From assembly GCA_030427425.1 (NCBI GenBank), contig JAUICQ010000007.1, positions 1 through 64,000 on the forward strand: 64,000 nt of DNA. The letters are read 5' to 3'. The translations under genes and the position numbers were made by a program. Under the pieces are notes generated by a model, which made no database searches, was not told where the DNA came from, and saw only the letters and a list, made by a program, of their open reading frames with translations. Position 1 is the first letter of the stretch; every line of letters starts with the position of its first letter. This DNA comes from Fimbriimonadia bacterium (GTDB lineage: Bacteria; Armatimonadota; Fimbriimonadia; Fimbriimonadales; Fimbriimonadaceae). This document shows positions 42,671 to 51,239 of this stretch, piece by piece.

Positions 42671-43249
42671 ATGAGTGAAGCACCTAAGAAAAAAAGAAGA
42701 GGATTGAAGATATTTTTAATTATATTTTTCTTGTTATTGCTTTTAGGTGGTGGTGCAGCAGCTGGTGCTGTATTTGCTGTTAAATATGGTTTTATAGAGC
42801 TTCCTTTCTTGAATGACCTTCCGATGATTGGTGATTGGCTTAAAGAAGGCAAGAAAAAGCAATCGGCAGAAAAGGTTGATTCTAAAAAAGAGAGTGGTTC
42901 GGAAAAAGAGTTGGAAGCAGTAAAGAAATCGGCGGAAGAGCTTGAGCCTAAAAAAGAGGAGCCAGCTCCGGAAAAAACAAAGCCTAAGGTTACTGTAGAA
43001 GAGGAGAATCTGCCTGAAATAGATGCCGTAAAAGGTGCTAAGAAGCTAGCTAATATTTGGAATGGCATTGAATCGCAGAAGCTTTTAGATATTGTTAATA
43101 CGTGGCCTGATGATAGGTTGGCATTTGTGATGTTCTACATGGATCCTGGTCAGACTGGTGCGCTTTTAAAAGTGATGGATCCAGTACGATCGGCAAAGAT
43201 CAGTGAACTGATTCAGGCTGTTGGTAGTGGCGCGTTGAAGGCGAAGTAG
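42671..43249 (+). CDS. MotE-like flagellar protein (MgtE N-domain type)
   Basis: A 192-residue protein. A KKKRRGLK stretch and one membrane helix (about residues 12-38) lead to a long Lys/Glu-rich periplasmic linker. The C-terminal domain of about 75 residues has LANIWNGIESQKLLDIVNTWPD and FVMFYMDPGQTGALLKVMDP. That pattern (helical, MgtE N-terminal-like repeats) is seen in MotE and related proteins at the end of fliI-fliJ operons, which act as stator or MotB chaperones. It ends immediately against the convergent LRR gene with no terminator. Confidence 0.78.
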   Translation: MSEAPKKKRRGLKIFLIIFFLLLLLGGGAAAGAVFAVKYGFIELPFLNDLPMIGDWLKEGKKKQSAEKVDSKKESGSEKELEAVKKSAEELEPKKEEPAPEKTKPKVTVEEENLPEIDAVKGAKKLANIWNGIESQKLLDIVNTWPDDRLAFVMFYMDPGQTGALLKVMDPVRSAKISELIQAVGSGALKAK

Positions 43250-44869
43250 TTAGGGGCGGTTTTTATATCCTGCTAACGTATATTTTAGTTCAGGTCTACT
43301 CTTGCTTAGTTTTTGTTTTAAGGCTTGAGAACAGTGAACGACGATTACTTCTAAGCTTGCAGGAATATTAATAATTAGTTTCTCATACAGTCTGTCATCC
43401 AGATTGCAAACTCCAAGATTGAATGTTTTCAACATATGTAGTCGACTAATTGCTGTAATCTCTTGGCCTTGATAATCTGTTGATTCGATATTTAAATGTT
43501 CTAATTTGTCTGTTATATTTAAGAGAAGATTGTTCCATGTGTATCCTAGGTTACATCTAGGTAACTGCAGTATTCGGAGCATTTCAAGTCTATAGATGGT
43601 CTCTACCTGTTGCCCATGATAATCTGTCCAAGAAAGGTCTAATTTTTTTAAGGTCTTAGGAAGGTTTGGTATAAGATAGTTCCAATTTTCTCCTAGGTTA
43701 CATTGATGGAGTAATAGTGTACTTAGTCTATGTAGATTCTGAAGTTTATCTGCTTGTTGACCCTGATAATCTGAAGAGTTAAGTTCTAATGCTTCTAATG
43801 AATCTGGAAGATTAGGAATCAGCTTGTCCCACGCTTCTCTTAACTTACACTTAGGTAGCAAGAGCATTCTAAGTGATTTTAGCTTTTGAAACTGATGCGC
43901 TTCCTCACCAGCATAATCAGACCAATTAAGGTTAAGAATTTCTAGTGATTCTGGTAAATGGGGAATGAGATTTTTCCATTCTTTAGTTAAACGGCAGTAG
44001 TAGAGGCTGAGGTTGCTGAGATTTTGTAGATCCTGCATTATATCGGCATTCTCACCTTGGTAATCAGTGCTATCTAGTACAAGCGATTCTAAGTTAATTG
44101 GTAGACTGGAGATGCATCTGTGCCATAGGCCTGCTAGTTTACATGAAGTGAGATTTAACTCTTTTAGTTGTTCTAGATTGCTGAGATATTCTATATTATT
44201 AGTGTTAAGATTAAAACTGTTCTTGTATATGCAAAGCTTTTGTATACTGTCTGGTACTGCTTCTAATAGTGCACCTAAGGATTCATCTAGTAAGCATTCC
44301 TCTAATTCTAATACTTTTAACTTATTGCGACCTGATATCATCTGTAAAACATCAGATGTTGTATTTCTGCATTTTTGAATAATTAAATTTTCTAGGCTTG
44401 GGAGTGACTCACTAATAAAGGTGATATGTCTGTCTTCAAGTAGTATTGCAGACCATTTTGGATTGTTCTGTTTTATTAATACTTCCGTTACACCAAAAGT
44501 AAAAGTTTCCGTATTTATCTTCTCTCTAATAATGGGTTGTAGGGTAATAAGCCTGTTTAATTGTTTTATGGTAGTAATAGGGTGGTTAGTCCATGTGTGT
44601 GGATCTTCAAAGATGTTCATGTAATCTTTGTTTTTTGGCAATGCTTCAATAGTATCAATAAGTTTATTTGAATCAACATTGTCTAGAATAATATTCAGGA
44701 GTGCATGTTCGTTTCCGAATAAACATTTCATGAAGTAGAAGTTAGGTTCATGGGTATCTGTAGGCGCTTCTTGATATGTTTCTGACAAGTGTGTTTGTGT
44801 GGGGAAAGATAGTGTTGTAATGAATACCAGAGCTAATATTGTGATAATTATTCTGTAGAAGCTAATCAT
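43250..44869 (-). CDS. Secreted protein with 49-residue leucine-rich repeats
   Basis: A 539-residue exported protein (signal about 1-24). The N-terminal half is helical. From about residue 256 it has at least five tandem 49-residue units, starting near 256, 305, 354, 403 and 452. Each follows a pattern SLExLxLxxxDYxGQ, then LxxLxxLxLxxCxL, then WxxLIPNLP. Each unit is two LRR turns long and has a fixed DYxG motif. A horseshoe surface for binding a partner protein is the natural reading. Host association would fit but is inferred. It is convergent with the MotE-like gene without a gap. Confidence 0.8.
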   Translation of the reverse strand: MISFYRIIITILALVFITTLSFPTQTHLSETYQEAPTDTHEPNFYFMKCLFGNEHALLNIILDNVDSNKLIDTIEALPKNKDYMNIFEDPHTWTNHPITTIKQLNRLITLQPIIREKINTETFTFGVTEVLIKQNNPKWSAILLEDRHITFISESLPSLENLIIQKCRNTTSDVLQMISGRNKLKVLELEECLLDESLGALLEAVPDSIQKLCIYKNSFNLNTNNIEYLSNLEQLKELNLTSCKLAGLWHRCISSLPINLESLVLDSTDYQGENADIMQDLQNLSNLSLYYCRLTKEWKNLIPHLPESLEILNLNWSDYAGEEAHQFQKLKSLRMLLLPKCKLREAWDKLIPNLPDSLEALELNSSDYQGQQADKLQNLHRLSTLLLHQCNLGENWNYLIPNLPKTLKKLDLSWTDYHGQQVETIYRLEMLRILQLPRCNLGYTWNNLLLNITDKLEHLNIESTDYQGQEITAISRLHMLKTFNLGVCNLDDRLYEKLIINIPASLEVIVVHCSQALKQKLSKSRPELKYTLAGYKNRP

Positions 44870-44956
44870 TCGTCCCCATTTATAAATTTAATTTTAATAC
44901 TTGTTTAATAAGTTGCAAGAATTGTTCTTGAGAAAAAGATCAATTGTAGCAAGTCT

Positions 44957-44965
44957 ATTATACCA
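44957..44965 (-). promoter_or_regulatory. Extended -10 promoter upstream of the LRR gene
   Basis: The minus strand reads TGGTATAAT, the full consensus. Initiation near 44950 would give a leader of about 80 nt to the LRR gene at 44869. A second TATAAA lies 9 nt before that ATG. Confidence 0.55.
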
Positions 44966-45014
44966 GGTATTTTGACGGGGCGGTGTGAATCTGGTGGTGG
45001 GGTTGTATGGTAGT

Positions 45015-45064
45015 TATAAAACAGAGAGGCTCCTCGGTGTGCCGAGGAGCCTCTCTGTTTTATA
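45015..45064. terminator. Very long perfect hairpin, probable bidirectional terminator
   Basis: A 23-bp uninterrupted stem (45015-45037 with 45042-45064) closes a TGTG loop. The core is G/C-rich (AGAGAGGCTCCTCGG), flanked by A-run and T-run ends. It follows rpmF. Confidence 0.85.
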
Positions 45065-45079
45065 TAACTTCTTTGTAAG

Positions 45080-45268
45080 TTAGTTTTTGTGAGCTGAACC
45101 AGGGAGAATTCTTCCTTTAAACTCTCCTTCTTCTGTTGCGTGATGTCTTCTAATAATCTTGGTACCTTCAGCTGTTTGAATAGCTTGAATTTCGGGTAGT
45201 ACTGCCTTCTGATGTGTTCTTCTTTTTGCTGTTCTCGAATGACTATGTCTTCTCTTCGGTAATGCCAT
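45080..45268 (-). CDS. rpmF: 50S ribosomal protein L32
   Basis: A 62-residue protein with the L32 start MALPKRRHSHSRTAKRRTHQ. The usual MAVPKRRxSKSRxxxRRxHxK pattern is well kept. No zinc Cys residues are present, so this is the Cys-free form. It lies 34 bp downstream of rpmG. Confidence 0.95.
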   Translation of the reverse strand: MALPKRRHSHSRTAKRRTHQKAVLPEIQAIQTAEGTKIIRRHHATEEGEFKGRILPGSAHKN

Positions 45269-45302
45269 AATTTTCCTCTAAAAATAATTAATATAGAATT
45301 TG

Positions 45303-45470
45303 TTACTTTTTCTCTTTATGGAGAGTAACTTTTCTTAATCGTGGGTTATACTTTTTTAACTCTAATTTATCGGGAGTGTTTCTCTTATTCTTTGTTGTTA
45401 CTACGAAGTGTTTGCTATCTTCGGTACAAACTAGTCTGATAATCTCCCTTACTCCTGCTTTCTTTGCCAT
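45303..45470 (-). CDS. rpmG: 50S ribosomal protein L33
   Basis: A 55-residue gene, short enough to be missed by many gene callers. It reads [17 protein letters not shown], then [20 protein letters not shown] and [17 protein letters not shown]. The [19 protein letters not shown] part is the L33 signature (key residues KNKRNTP and KKYNP). The zinc Cys pairs are absent. A TATAAG element is 8 nt before the ATG, and the gene is followed by rpmF. Confidence 0.96.
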   Translation of the reverse strand: MAKKAGVREIIRLVCTEDSKHFVVTTKNKRNTPDKLELKKYNPRLRKVTLHKEKK

Positions 45471-45526
45471 AAATATACCTTATACTTTCTTACTCTATAT
45501 ATTACCATATCTTTTTGCAGCTAAAA

Positions 45527-45532
45527 TATAAT
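45527..45532 (+). promoter_or_regulatory. -10 region of the helicase gene
   Basis: TATAAT at 45527-45532 overlaps TAAAAT at 45522-45527, which ends 6 nt before the GTG start at 45534. The second reading gives a leaderless mRNA; the first would initiate inside the gene. Confidence 0.3.
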
Positions 45533-45533
45533 A

Positions 45534-47879
45534 GTGAGCACTATTCTACAACTTTCTACTCAACAGAAGAAAATTATTGAAGAAAACAGATCAAAATTTG
45601 TTGTCAAGGCGTCTGCTGGTACTGGTAAAACTACGGTACTTGTACAAAGATATTTGATGCATGTTTTAGAGAGGGGTATATCTCCGGAAAATATTTTATG
45701 TATTACGTTTACGAAAAAGGCTGCGGCTGAGATGAAGAAGCGTATTATTTTTGCATTAATTGAGAGGGAGGCTTATGATGCTGCACAGGTAGCGGAGACG
45801 GGTCCGGTGCAGACTCTTCACAGTTTTTGCGAGAACATTCTTAGGGAGAATGCGTTGTATGGGGGTTATGATGCGGAATTTTCTATTTTGGATGATGCCG
45901 ATTTGAATACGCTTATACAGAGGGCGATAACTGATGTATTGGATGAGATTGTTTCTGACAAGGAGGAGAGATACCCTTCTGGAACAAAAGATTTTCTATA
46001 TACTTTAGCCGGTGAGAAGGTATATGGTTTTGTTCCTGCTCTGGAGGTTAAGATATCGAGAGAGATCCGTGCTGTGTTAGGGGCATTACGATCTGGGGTT
46101 CACAGTAGGGAGTATTTGGAAGAGATTTACAAAGATTCTGTTAGTTGTATAGAATTTTGGAAGAAGTGCATTTTAGAGAATTTGAATTTGGGAGATACAG
46201 ATTTTCAGGATGAAGTTCATTTAGAGTGGAAGTTATGGAAGAAGCATCTGAAACAGATATTGAATCAGCGTGGTGTGAAGATTCCTAGATGGCTAGCTGC
46301 AGTTGCAGACGAAGATGTAGAGAGGGATGCTAGTGATACGGTAATTCTGATGCAGATTACTCTCAAGGTATGGGAGAAGCTTGAATGTTTAATGAGAAAG
46401 TTGCAGAAATTTGATTTTGCGTACATCGAGCGGAGTGCTGTTGATCTTTTAGAGCGGGACGGATATGTTAAGAGTAGAATTCGGCAAAAATATCGTGTTG
46501 TAATGGTAGATGAATCTCAGGATTTGAATCCGGTTCAGTATAAGTTGGTTCAAGCGTTGGATCCGGAAGTGGAGATGTTGGTAGGGGATCCGCAGCAATC
46601 GATTTACAAATTTAGGAATGCGGATTATAAGCTATTTCACGATCATGCGCTCCAGACTCATGTTTTGCCGCTCACTAATAACTATCGATCTCAGGAGGGG
46701 ATACTGAGGTATGTTGACGATTTTTTCTATGCTCACTGGCGTGAGAGGTATCAGAATTTTGTTGATAGTAGTTCTGTAGCTGTTACTGAAGACGATCCTT
46801 TTGTTACTGCAGATTCTGAGGAGCAGAGTGTCTACAGAGGTATTGAATACTGGATGGATTATCACTTAGATACTAATGATGTTGCATCCAGGGTGGAGAG
46901 ATTGATAAAAGAGGATGGCTGGAATTATCGCGATATAGCTATTCTTTGCAGGCGCATTTCTACGGCATCGGAGATTAGTAGTGCTTTAACAGGTTTGAAT
47001 TTGCCTAATACTGTGGTAGGAGGCTCTGAAAAGTTTTTTGCAAAGCTTGAGATTAAGGATGTGTATCATGCATTGGTCTCTTTAGTGAATCCGCTGAACG
47101 ATTTTAGTATGCTCTCTCTTCTTAGGGGTGATATGGTGGGATTGCAGTTAGAGACCATAGTGGAGATTGCTGCTGAAAAGCCCATTTTTAAGCATTTAGA
47201 GAAGTATTCTGCTAAGACTATGGAGGAGAATGAGAAGATTGCAAAATTTCTAACATGGTTCAGAAAGATACATAGCAATATAGACAGGTATAGTGCTTGG
47301 GAGGCGCTGCACGAGCTATATGACCAGTCCGGATTTTTGGAGAAGTTGCTTGCTGCGGAGAATTTGCAAGCGTATGCCAACGTTCGGAAATTGTTAACGA
47401 TGGCTGCTTTGAAGCCAGAGTGTAATCCGTTATTATTTTCTGAATATATTTATGATATTCAGAGTTTGAATCACAGAGAGGGTGAATCGCCGATTTATGA
47501 TGCAAATGATAATACTATTAAGATTTTAACTATCCATAAGTCTAAGGGTTTAGAGTTCCCCGTGGTGATTTTGCCTGATGTTTATTCGAAAATTCATCGG
47601 AGCATGCCTAGTTTATATGCGGAATCCGATACTGGTTTGGTGTGCACGAGGTATGAGAAGTCGGCATCTGCTTTGTTTAGGATGATGCATGAGAGTGTGC
47701 AGCTTAGCAGTTACGAGGAAGAGTTGCGAGTTTTGTATGTAGCGTTCACTCGTGCCAAAGAGAAGTTGTGTTTACTTACTCATCTATCTCCAAGTAATGA
47801 GACCGTTGGTGGGATTATTCATCGTACGATAAATCCGGAAGATGGGGAGAACATGGGCATTAAAGTAAGAAAAAAGTAA
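45534..47879 (+). CDS. UvrD/AddA-like superfamily 1 DNA helicase
   Basis: A 781-residue SF1A helicase starting at GTG. Motifs in order are: Q-motif area LSTQQKKIIE; Walker A ASAGTGKTT (26-34); Ia CITFTKKAAAEM; Walker B VMVDESQDL; III LVGDPQQSIYKFRNA; IV LTNNYRS; V TIHKSKGLEFPVVILPDVYS (key part HKSKGLEFP); and VI LRVLYVAFTRAKEKL. DESQD and the QSIYKFRNA string resemble AddA/RecB more than UvrD. The usual AddA is about 1200 residues with a C-terminal nuclease; here the protein stops shortly after motif VI, and no addB is visible. It may be a single-subunit repair helicase. Confidence 0.88.
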   Translation: MSTILQLSTQQKKIIEENRSKFVVKASAGTGKTTVLVQRYLMHVLERGISPENILCITFTKKAAAEMKKRIIFALIEREAYDAAQVAETGPVQTLHSFCENILRENALYGGYDAEFSILDDADLNTLIQRAITDVLDEIVSDKEERYPSGTKDFLYTLAGEKVYGFVPALEVKISREIRAVLGALRSGVHSREYLEEIYKDSVSCIEFWKKCILENLNLGDTDFQDEVHLEWKLWKKHLKQILNQRGVKIPRWLAAVADEDVERDASDTVILMQITLKVWEKLECLMRKLQKFDFAYIERSAVDLLERDGYVKSRIRQKYRVVMVDESQDLNPVQYKLVQALDPEVEMLVGDPQQSIYKFRNADYKLFHDHALQTHVLPLTNNYRSQEGILRYVDDFFYAHWRERYQNFVDSSSVAVTEDDPFVTADSEEQSVYRGIEYWMDYHLDTNDVASRVERLIKEDGWNYRDIAILCRRISTASEISSALTGLNLPNTVVGGSEKFFAKLEIKDVYHALVSLVNPLNDFSMLSLLRGDMVGLQLETIVEIAAEKPIFKHLEKYSAKTMEENEKIAKFLTWFRKIHSNIDRYSAWEALHELYDQSGFLEKLLAAENLQAYANVRKLLTMAALKPECNPLLFSEYIYDIQSLNHREGESPIYDANDNTIKILTIHKSKGLEFPVVILPDVYSKIHRSMPSLYAESDTGLVCTRYEKSASALFRMMHESVQLSSYEEELRVLYVAFTRAKEKLCLLTHLSPSNETVGGIIHRTINPEDGENMGIKVRKK

Positions 47880-47931
47880 GTGGAAAGATACATATATTTT
47901 AATCTGAATGCAATATTTCAGAAAAAAATAG

Positions 47932-47937
47932 TATACT
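47932..47937 (+). promoter_or_regulatory. -10 promoter of the rplM-rpsI operon
   Basis: TAGTATACT includes a TATACT hexamer about 60 nt before rplM. The leader contains a short CGGGG/CCTCG hairpin, a possible but unproven L13 autoregulation site. Confidence 0.4.
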
Positions 47938-47998
47938 TAACTAGTATAGAAATTTTTAAACGGGGTGTTATGCTGCCTCGTGATAGAGTGTGTAACTT

Positions 47999-48436
47999 AT
48001 GAATAGAACATTTAGTATGCAAAAATATACCCCAGAACGCAAATGGTACGTGATAGATGCCACGGGGCAATCATTAGGAAGATTAACATCAAGAATTAGT
48101 AAGCTTTTACAGGGTAAAAATAAGCCAACATTCTGCTACAACCAGGACTGTGGTGATTTTGTAATTGTTACCAACGCTGAAAAAGTAGCTTTAACAGGGA
48201 ATAAGCAGGATGAATTGCTCTATTCTCACTCTAACTTTCCTGGTGGATTAAAGTCTATTAGTCGTGAGAGAATGAGAGAAGAAAAGCCAGTTCAGCTTAT
48301 TGAAAGAGTTGTTTGGGGAATGATGCCAAAAACAAAGCTTGGTAGAGAATTAATGACCAAGTTAAAAGTATATGCTGGCGATGCACATCCACATGATGCA
48401 CAACAACCGGAGAAGATAGAACTAGCAAGTTTATAA
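47999..48436 (+). CDS. rplM: 50S ribosomal protein L13
   Basis: A 145-residue protein of normal length. It reads RKWYVIDATGQSLGRLTSRISKLLQGKNKP (key part WYVIDATGQSLGRL) and later GGLKSISRERM and VWGMMPKTKLGRELMTKLKVY. L13 binds 23S rRNA early in assembly. It is followed 24 bp later by rpsI, the usual pair. Confidence 0.98.
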   Translation: MNRTFSMQKYTPERKWYVIDATGQSLGRLTSRISKLLQGKNKPTFCYNQDCGDFVIVTNAEKVALTGNKQDELLYSHSNFPGGLKSISRERMREEKPVQLIERVVWGMMPKTKLGRELMTKLKVYAGDAHPHDAQQPEKIELASL

Positions 48437-48460
48437 TAGCTAGGTGGAAAGAGATTTATT

Positions 48461-48862
48461 ATGAGTAAAGCAAGCAACTATATTGGTTACGGAACAGGTA
48501 AAAGAAAGAGCGCTATTGCTAGAGTTTGGATTTCTAAGGGTAGCGGCGCTATAAATATAAACAATAGAGAGTATCAGAGCTATCTCTGCAGACCAACTCT
48601 AGGCATTTTAGCACGCCGACCTCTTACCGATCTTGGTTTAGGTGATGCATATGATGTAAAAGCTACTGCAAAGGGTGGTGGAACTAGCGGTCAGGCTGGT
48701 GCGCTTAGATTAGGTATTGCTAGAGCATTATTAAACATGGATGAAAACCTACGATCTACGCTCAGAACAGGTGGTCATCTTACTAGAGATGCTAGAGTTA
48801 AAGAACGAAAGAAATACGGTAGAAAGAAAGCTAGAAGAGGATTCCAATTCTGTAAGCGATAA
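48461..48862 (+). CDS. rpsI: 30S ribosomal protein S9
   Basis: A 133-residue protein. It has the S9 N-terminal GTGKRKSAIARVWI, the central GGTSGQAGALRLGIARALL, and the C-terminal DARVKERKKYGRKKARRGFQFCKR (key parts RKKYGRKKARR and KR). The C-terminal end normally reads RRxQFSKR; here it is RRGFQFCKR, still ending KR for contact with P-site tRNA. A rho-independent terminator follows. Confidence 0.98.
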   Translation: MSKASNYIGYGTGKRKSAIARVWISKGSGAININNREYQSYLCRPTLGILARRPLTDLGLGDAYDVKATAKGGGTSGQAGALRLGIARALLNMDENLRSTLRTGGHLTRDARVKERKKYGRKKARRGFQFCKR

Positions 48863-48883
48863 TTTCTGCGTTATTGTTTTTTA

Positions 48884-48920
48884 AAAAGTGACTCCGAATT
48901 TGTTCGGGGTCGCTTTTTTT
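48884..48920 (+). terminator. Rho-independent terminator of rplM-rpsI
   Basis: An AAAAGTGACTCCGAA stem pairs with TTCGGGGTCGCTTTT (with G-T pairs) and is followed by a run of T. It lies 22 bp after rpsI. Confidence 0.85.
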
Positions 48921-48929
48921 TTATGCTTG

Positions 48930-49440
48930 TGTCTTCAATGATTGGGAGTTTTTGAAAACACTCAGGATTAATCATATTTATAATGGACTGGATTCCTATT
49001 CCGGAATGACAATAGAGGGCAGGACGATACTTTAAAAATCCACCCCTCACGCCTAAAATGTCACCCCTGTGTGTGTTCACTAATTCTGTGACAATGCAGG
49101 AGTAGCGACTTTCAAATGCGGGGCTACATTTTCCAATCATCTCCCCACGGCCGGTCATCCTCGAAGGGGATCCACATATTGATATATCATCACCAAGTGT
49201 GGGTTGAAAAACACTCAGGAATAATAATATTGATAATAGTCTGGATTCTGATTCCGGAATGACAAAACAGCGGTGGGTTCAAGAAATCTCGCAAAAAATC
49301 GTCACGGACCCCGGAAACTATAAAAATTCCGGGGTGACAATGCAGAAGTAGCGACTTTCAAATGCGGGGCTACATTTTCCAATCATCTCCCCACGGCCGG
49401 TCATCCTCGAAGGGAATCCATAGCCCTTATATTTGCCTTT
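48930..49440. repeat. Block of dispersed palindromic repeats, including a near full-length copy
   Basis: No gene occurs here. The block contains CTCAGGATTAATCATATT, the GACTGGATTCC module, then GTGTGTGTTCACTAATTCTG. At 49288-49423 a near full-length element runs AAATCTCGCAAAAAATCG, CACGGACCCCGG, ATTCCGGGGTGAC, GCGACTTTCAAATGCGGGGC, CCACGGCCGGTCATCCTCG. Similar copies occur at 51.35 kb and, inverted, at 58.0 kb. Confidence 0.9.
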
Positions 49441-49516
49441 CGCAGATTAGTTATCATAAAAACATAACAATTGCGTGTTTTTTTTTTTTTCATTGATTCC
49501 AAAAATAAGTAATGTG

Positions 49517-51175
49517 ATGAAGAGTTTCGCTTATAAATTGGGAATAGTAGTAGGAACAATCGGCTTAGTGTCTGGTTGTGGAAGTAGTAGTGGCAGTAGT
49601 GTTAGTGGATCAGGTGCCAGTAGCGTTAAAAAGACAGGCTTAGCACCGTTATCTCCAGTATCAGGTTCAGTGCAGAAAGAAGGATCTGCTGGAATAGGAA
49701 CAAGAAATCATAACGGCGGAGAGATTCTCTCTACGCTAAAGGATAAGGCAGCAAAGTATACAGAAGATATTCAGAAAGCTAAAAATGGTTCTGATTTGCG
49801 TAAAACAATGGAGTACTTGAGTAAAAAGTCTGAATTATCAAACGACCTGATATTTGTAGTGGATGTATATTTCTACAAGAATGGAAAAGAAGGTGAAATG
49901 GATTGGTGGACTGGTGCGGAAATGTACTCAAAGAATGGAGAGTTTTACGTAAAAGGAGTAAAACAGAATGATGACATCTGGTATTCATCTGGTGACTTTC
50001 CTGACTATTATAATATAGGTGAATACAAATATAGTTTTAAGAATGCACGCGTCGTGTTAAGTCCGGTTGTAATGGCTTCCAATGTTGACATAAAAGGTCT
50101 TACGGGTTACTTGAAGGAATGTACGCCTGGTATGCACTTGTATAATAAGATGAAGGAACTAAGTAAAAAGCCTGAATTTTCAGACAACATGATATTTACT
50201 GTGGACGTATATCATCAAGATAGATGGTGGAGTAGCAAAAAAATGGTTTACTCTAGTTCTTATGGAATGTTTTTGGTATACGGTGTAAGAAAGGATGCTG
50301 ATGGTAGTGAAAATCCAATAAAGTATTCATTGCAAGACTTTAATGACTATTATAATGAGGGTGATGATAGGGAATTTAAGTTTAAGGAATTAAGAGTAAC
50401 TTCAGAGAAATATATTTCAGCAGAGGATATTGCAAGTATAAGTAAAATGATTAGGAATAATGATGCTACCGGGCTTACGCATTATGTGAATAATGCGACC
50501 TCTGGTACGAACTTGTACTATCGGATGAAGGCCTTAAGTGATAGTGAGGCAGGTTTCAGTCTAGCAGGTCTGACATTTAGTGTGAATATATATTATCATG
50601 GGAATGGCGAATATGATGGACCAATGGGATGGTTCCATAACAGAGAAATGCTTTACAATAATTACCTCGATAAATTTGTTGTAGGAGGTGTAAGAAAAAA
50701 TGCTTATCATCCTATAGGATATACCTCTGAAGAATTTGATAAGTATTACAATAAGGGTAATAAAAAATATAGTTTTAGGGGCATACACGTAGTGAATGCT
50801 ACAGTATTATCCTTACAAAAGATGATTTCGAACAACGACACCTCCAGTCTTACTGGTTACATTAAAGGTGCTGTAGATGGTAAGGATTTAGTTAGTAGGA
50901 TGAAGACATTAGTAGCAATGCCGAATTTTTTGGATTATTTCTCATTTACTTCGGATATATACAAGAAGGATTTCTATGGATATGTGTATACTGTCGACGG
51001 TGCTTACTGGAATCGATTACGCATGCAAGAACCTACATTTCAGATCTTAACTAAGGGTGCTCAGCATGGTACTTATACGCTTTCGTCCGATAAGCTTGTA
51101 TATCAAAAAAAGCCAGAATCAGAAAAAGACAAATTTAATTTCGGTAACGTAAAAGTAGTTGAAATGAGAAGGTAA
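49517..51175 (+). CDS. Lipoprotein made of four tandem ~115-residue repeats
   Basis: The start is set at the ATG of MKSFAYKLG (49517), giving a lipoprotein signal peptide ending VSGC (Cys21) and a 552-residue precursor. A Gly/Ser-rich tether follows. Four repeats begin near residues 81, 195, 320 and 444. Each has LTGY or a similar start, then LYxRMKxLS, a FxVDVY beta strand, an aromatic WW or Tyr-rich piece, VxGVRK, and F-x-x-YYNxG with YSFKxxRV. I do not recognise the domain. It would sit on the outer membrane or be exposed at the surface. It is monocistronic. Confidence 0.8.
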   Translation: MKSFAYKLGIVVGTIGLVSGCGSSSGSSVSGSGASSVKKTGLAPLSPVSGSVQKEGSAGIGTRNHNGGEILSTLKDKAAKYTEDIQKAKNGSDLRKTMEYLSKKSELSNDLIFVVDVYFYKNGKEGEMDWWTGAEMYSKNGEFYVKGVKQNDDIWYSSGDFPDYYNIGEYKYSFKNARVVLSPVVMASNVDIKGLTGYLKECTPGMHLYNKMKELSKKPEFSDNMIFTVDVYHQDRWWSSKKMVYSSSYGMFLVYGVRKDADGSENPIKYSLQDFNDYYNEGDDREFKFKELRVTSEKYISAEDIASISKMIRNNDATGLTHYVNNATSGTNLYYRMKALSDSEAGFSLAGLTFSVNIYYHGNGEYDGPMGWFHNREMLYNNYLDKFVVGGVRKNAYHPIGYTSEEFDKYYNKGNKKYSFRGIHVVNATVLSLQKMISNNDTSSLTGYIKGAVDGKDLVSRMKTLVAMPNFLDYFSFTSDIYKKDFYGYVYTVDGAYWNRLRMQEPTFQILTKGAQHGTYTLSSDKLVYQKKPESEKDKFNFGNVKVVEMRR

Positions 51176-51198
51176 AATAAAATTTTTTACCAGTTAAT

Positions 51199-51227
51199 CC
51201 CCCCAAGTAGTGCTTCTACTTGGGGGG
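51199..51227 (+). terminator. Strong G/C hairpin after the four-repeat lipoprotein
   Basis: A 12-bp stem CCCCCCAAGTAG / CTACTTGGGGGG with a TGCTT loop lies 23 bp after the stop. No T-run follows, so it may be a Rho-dependent end or a 3' stabiliser. Confidence 0.65.
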
Positions 51228-51239
51228 GCAAGCAGTTTG

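Noticed and set aside
48871-49158. A 95-codon ORF on the minus strand after rpsI
   Set aside because: It runs through the rpsI terminator and repeat-family modules; a similar peptide can be read from the copy near 57.9 kb, which shows it is a repeat translation.
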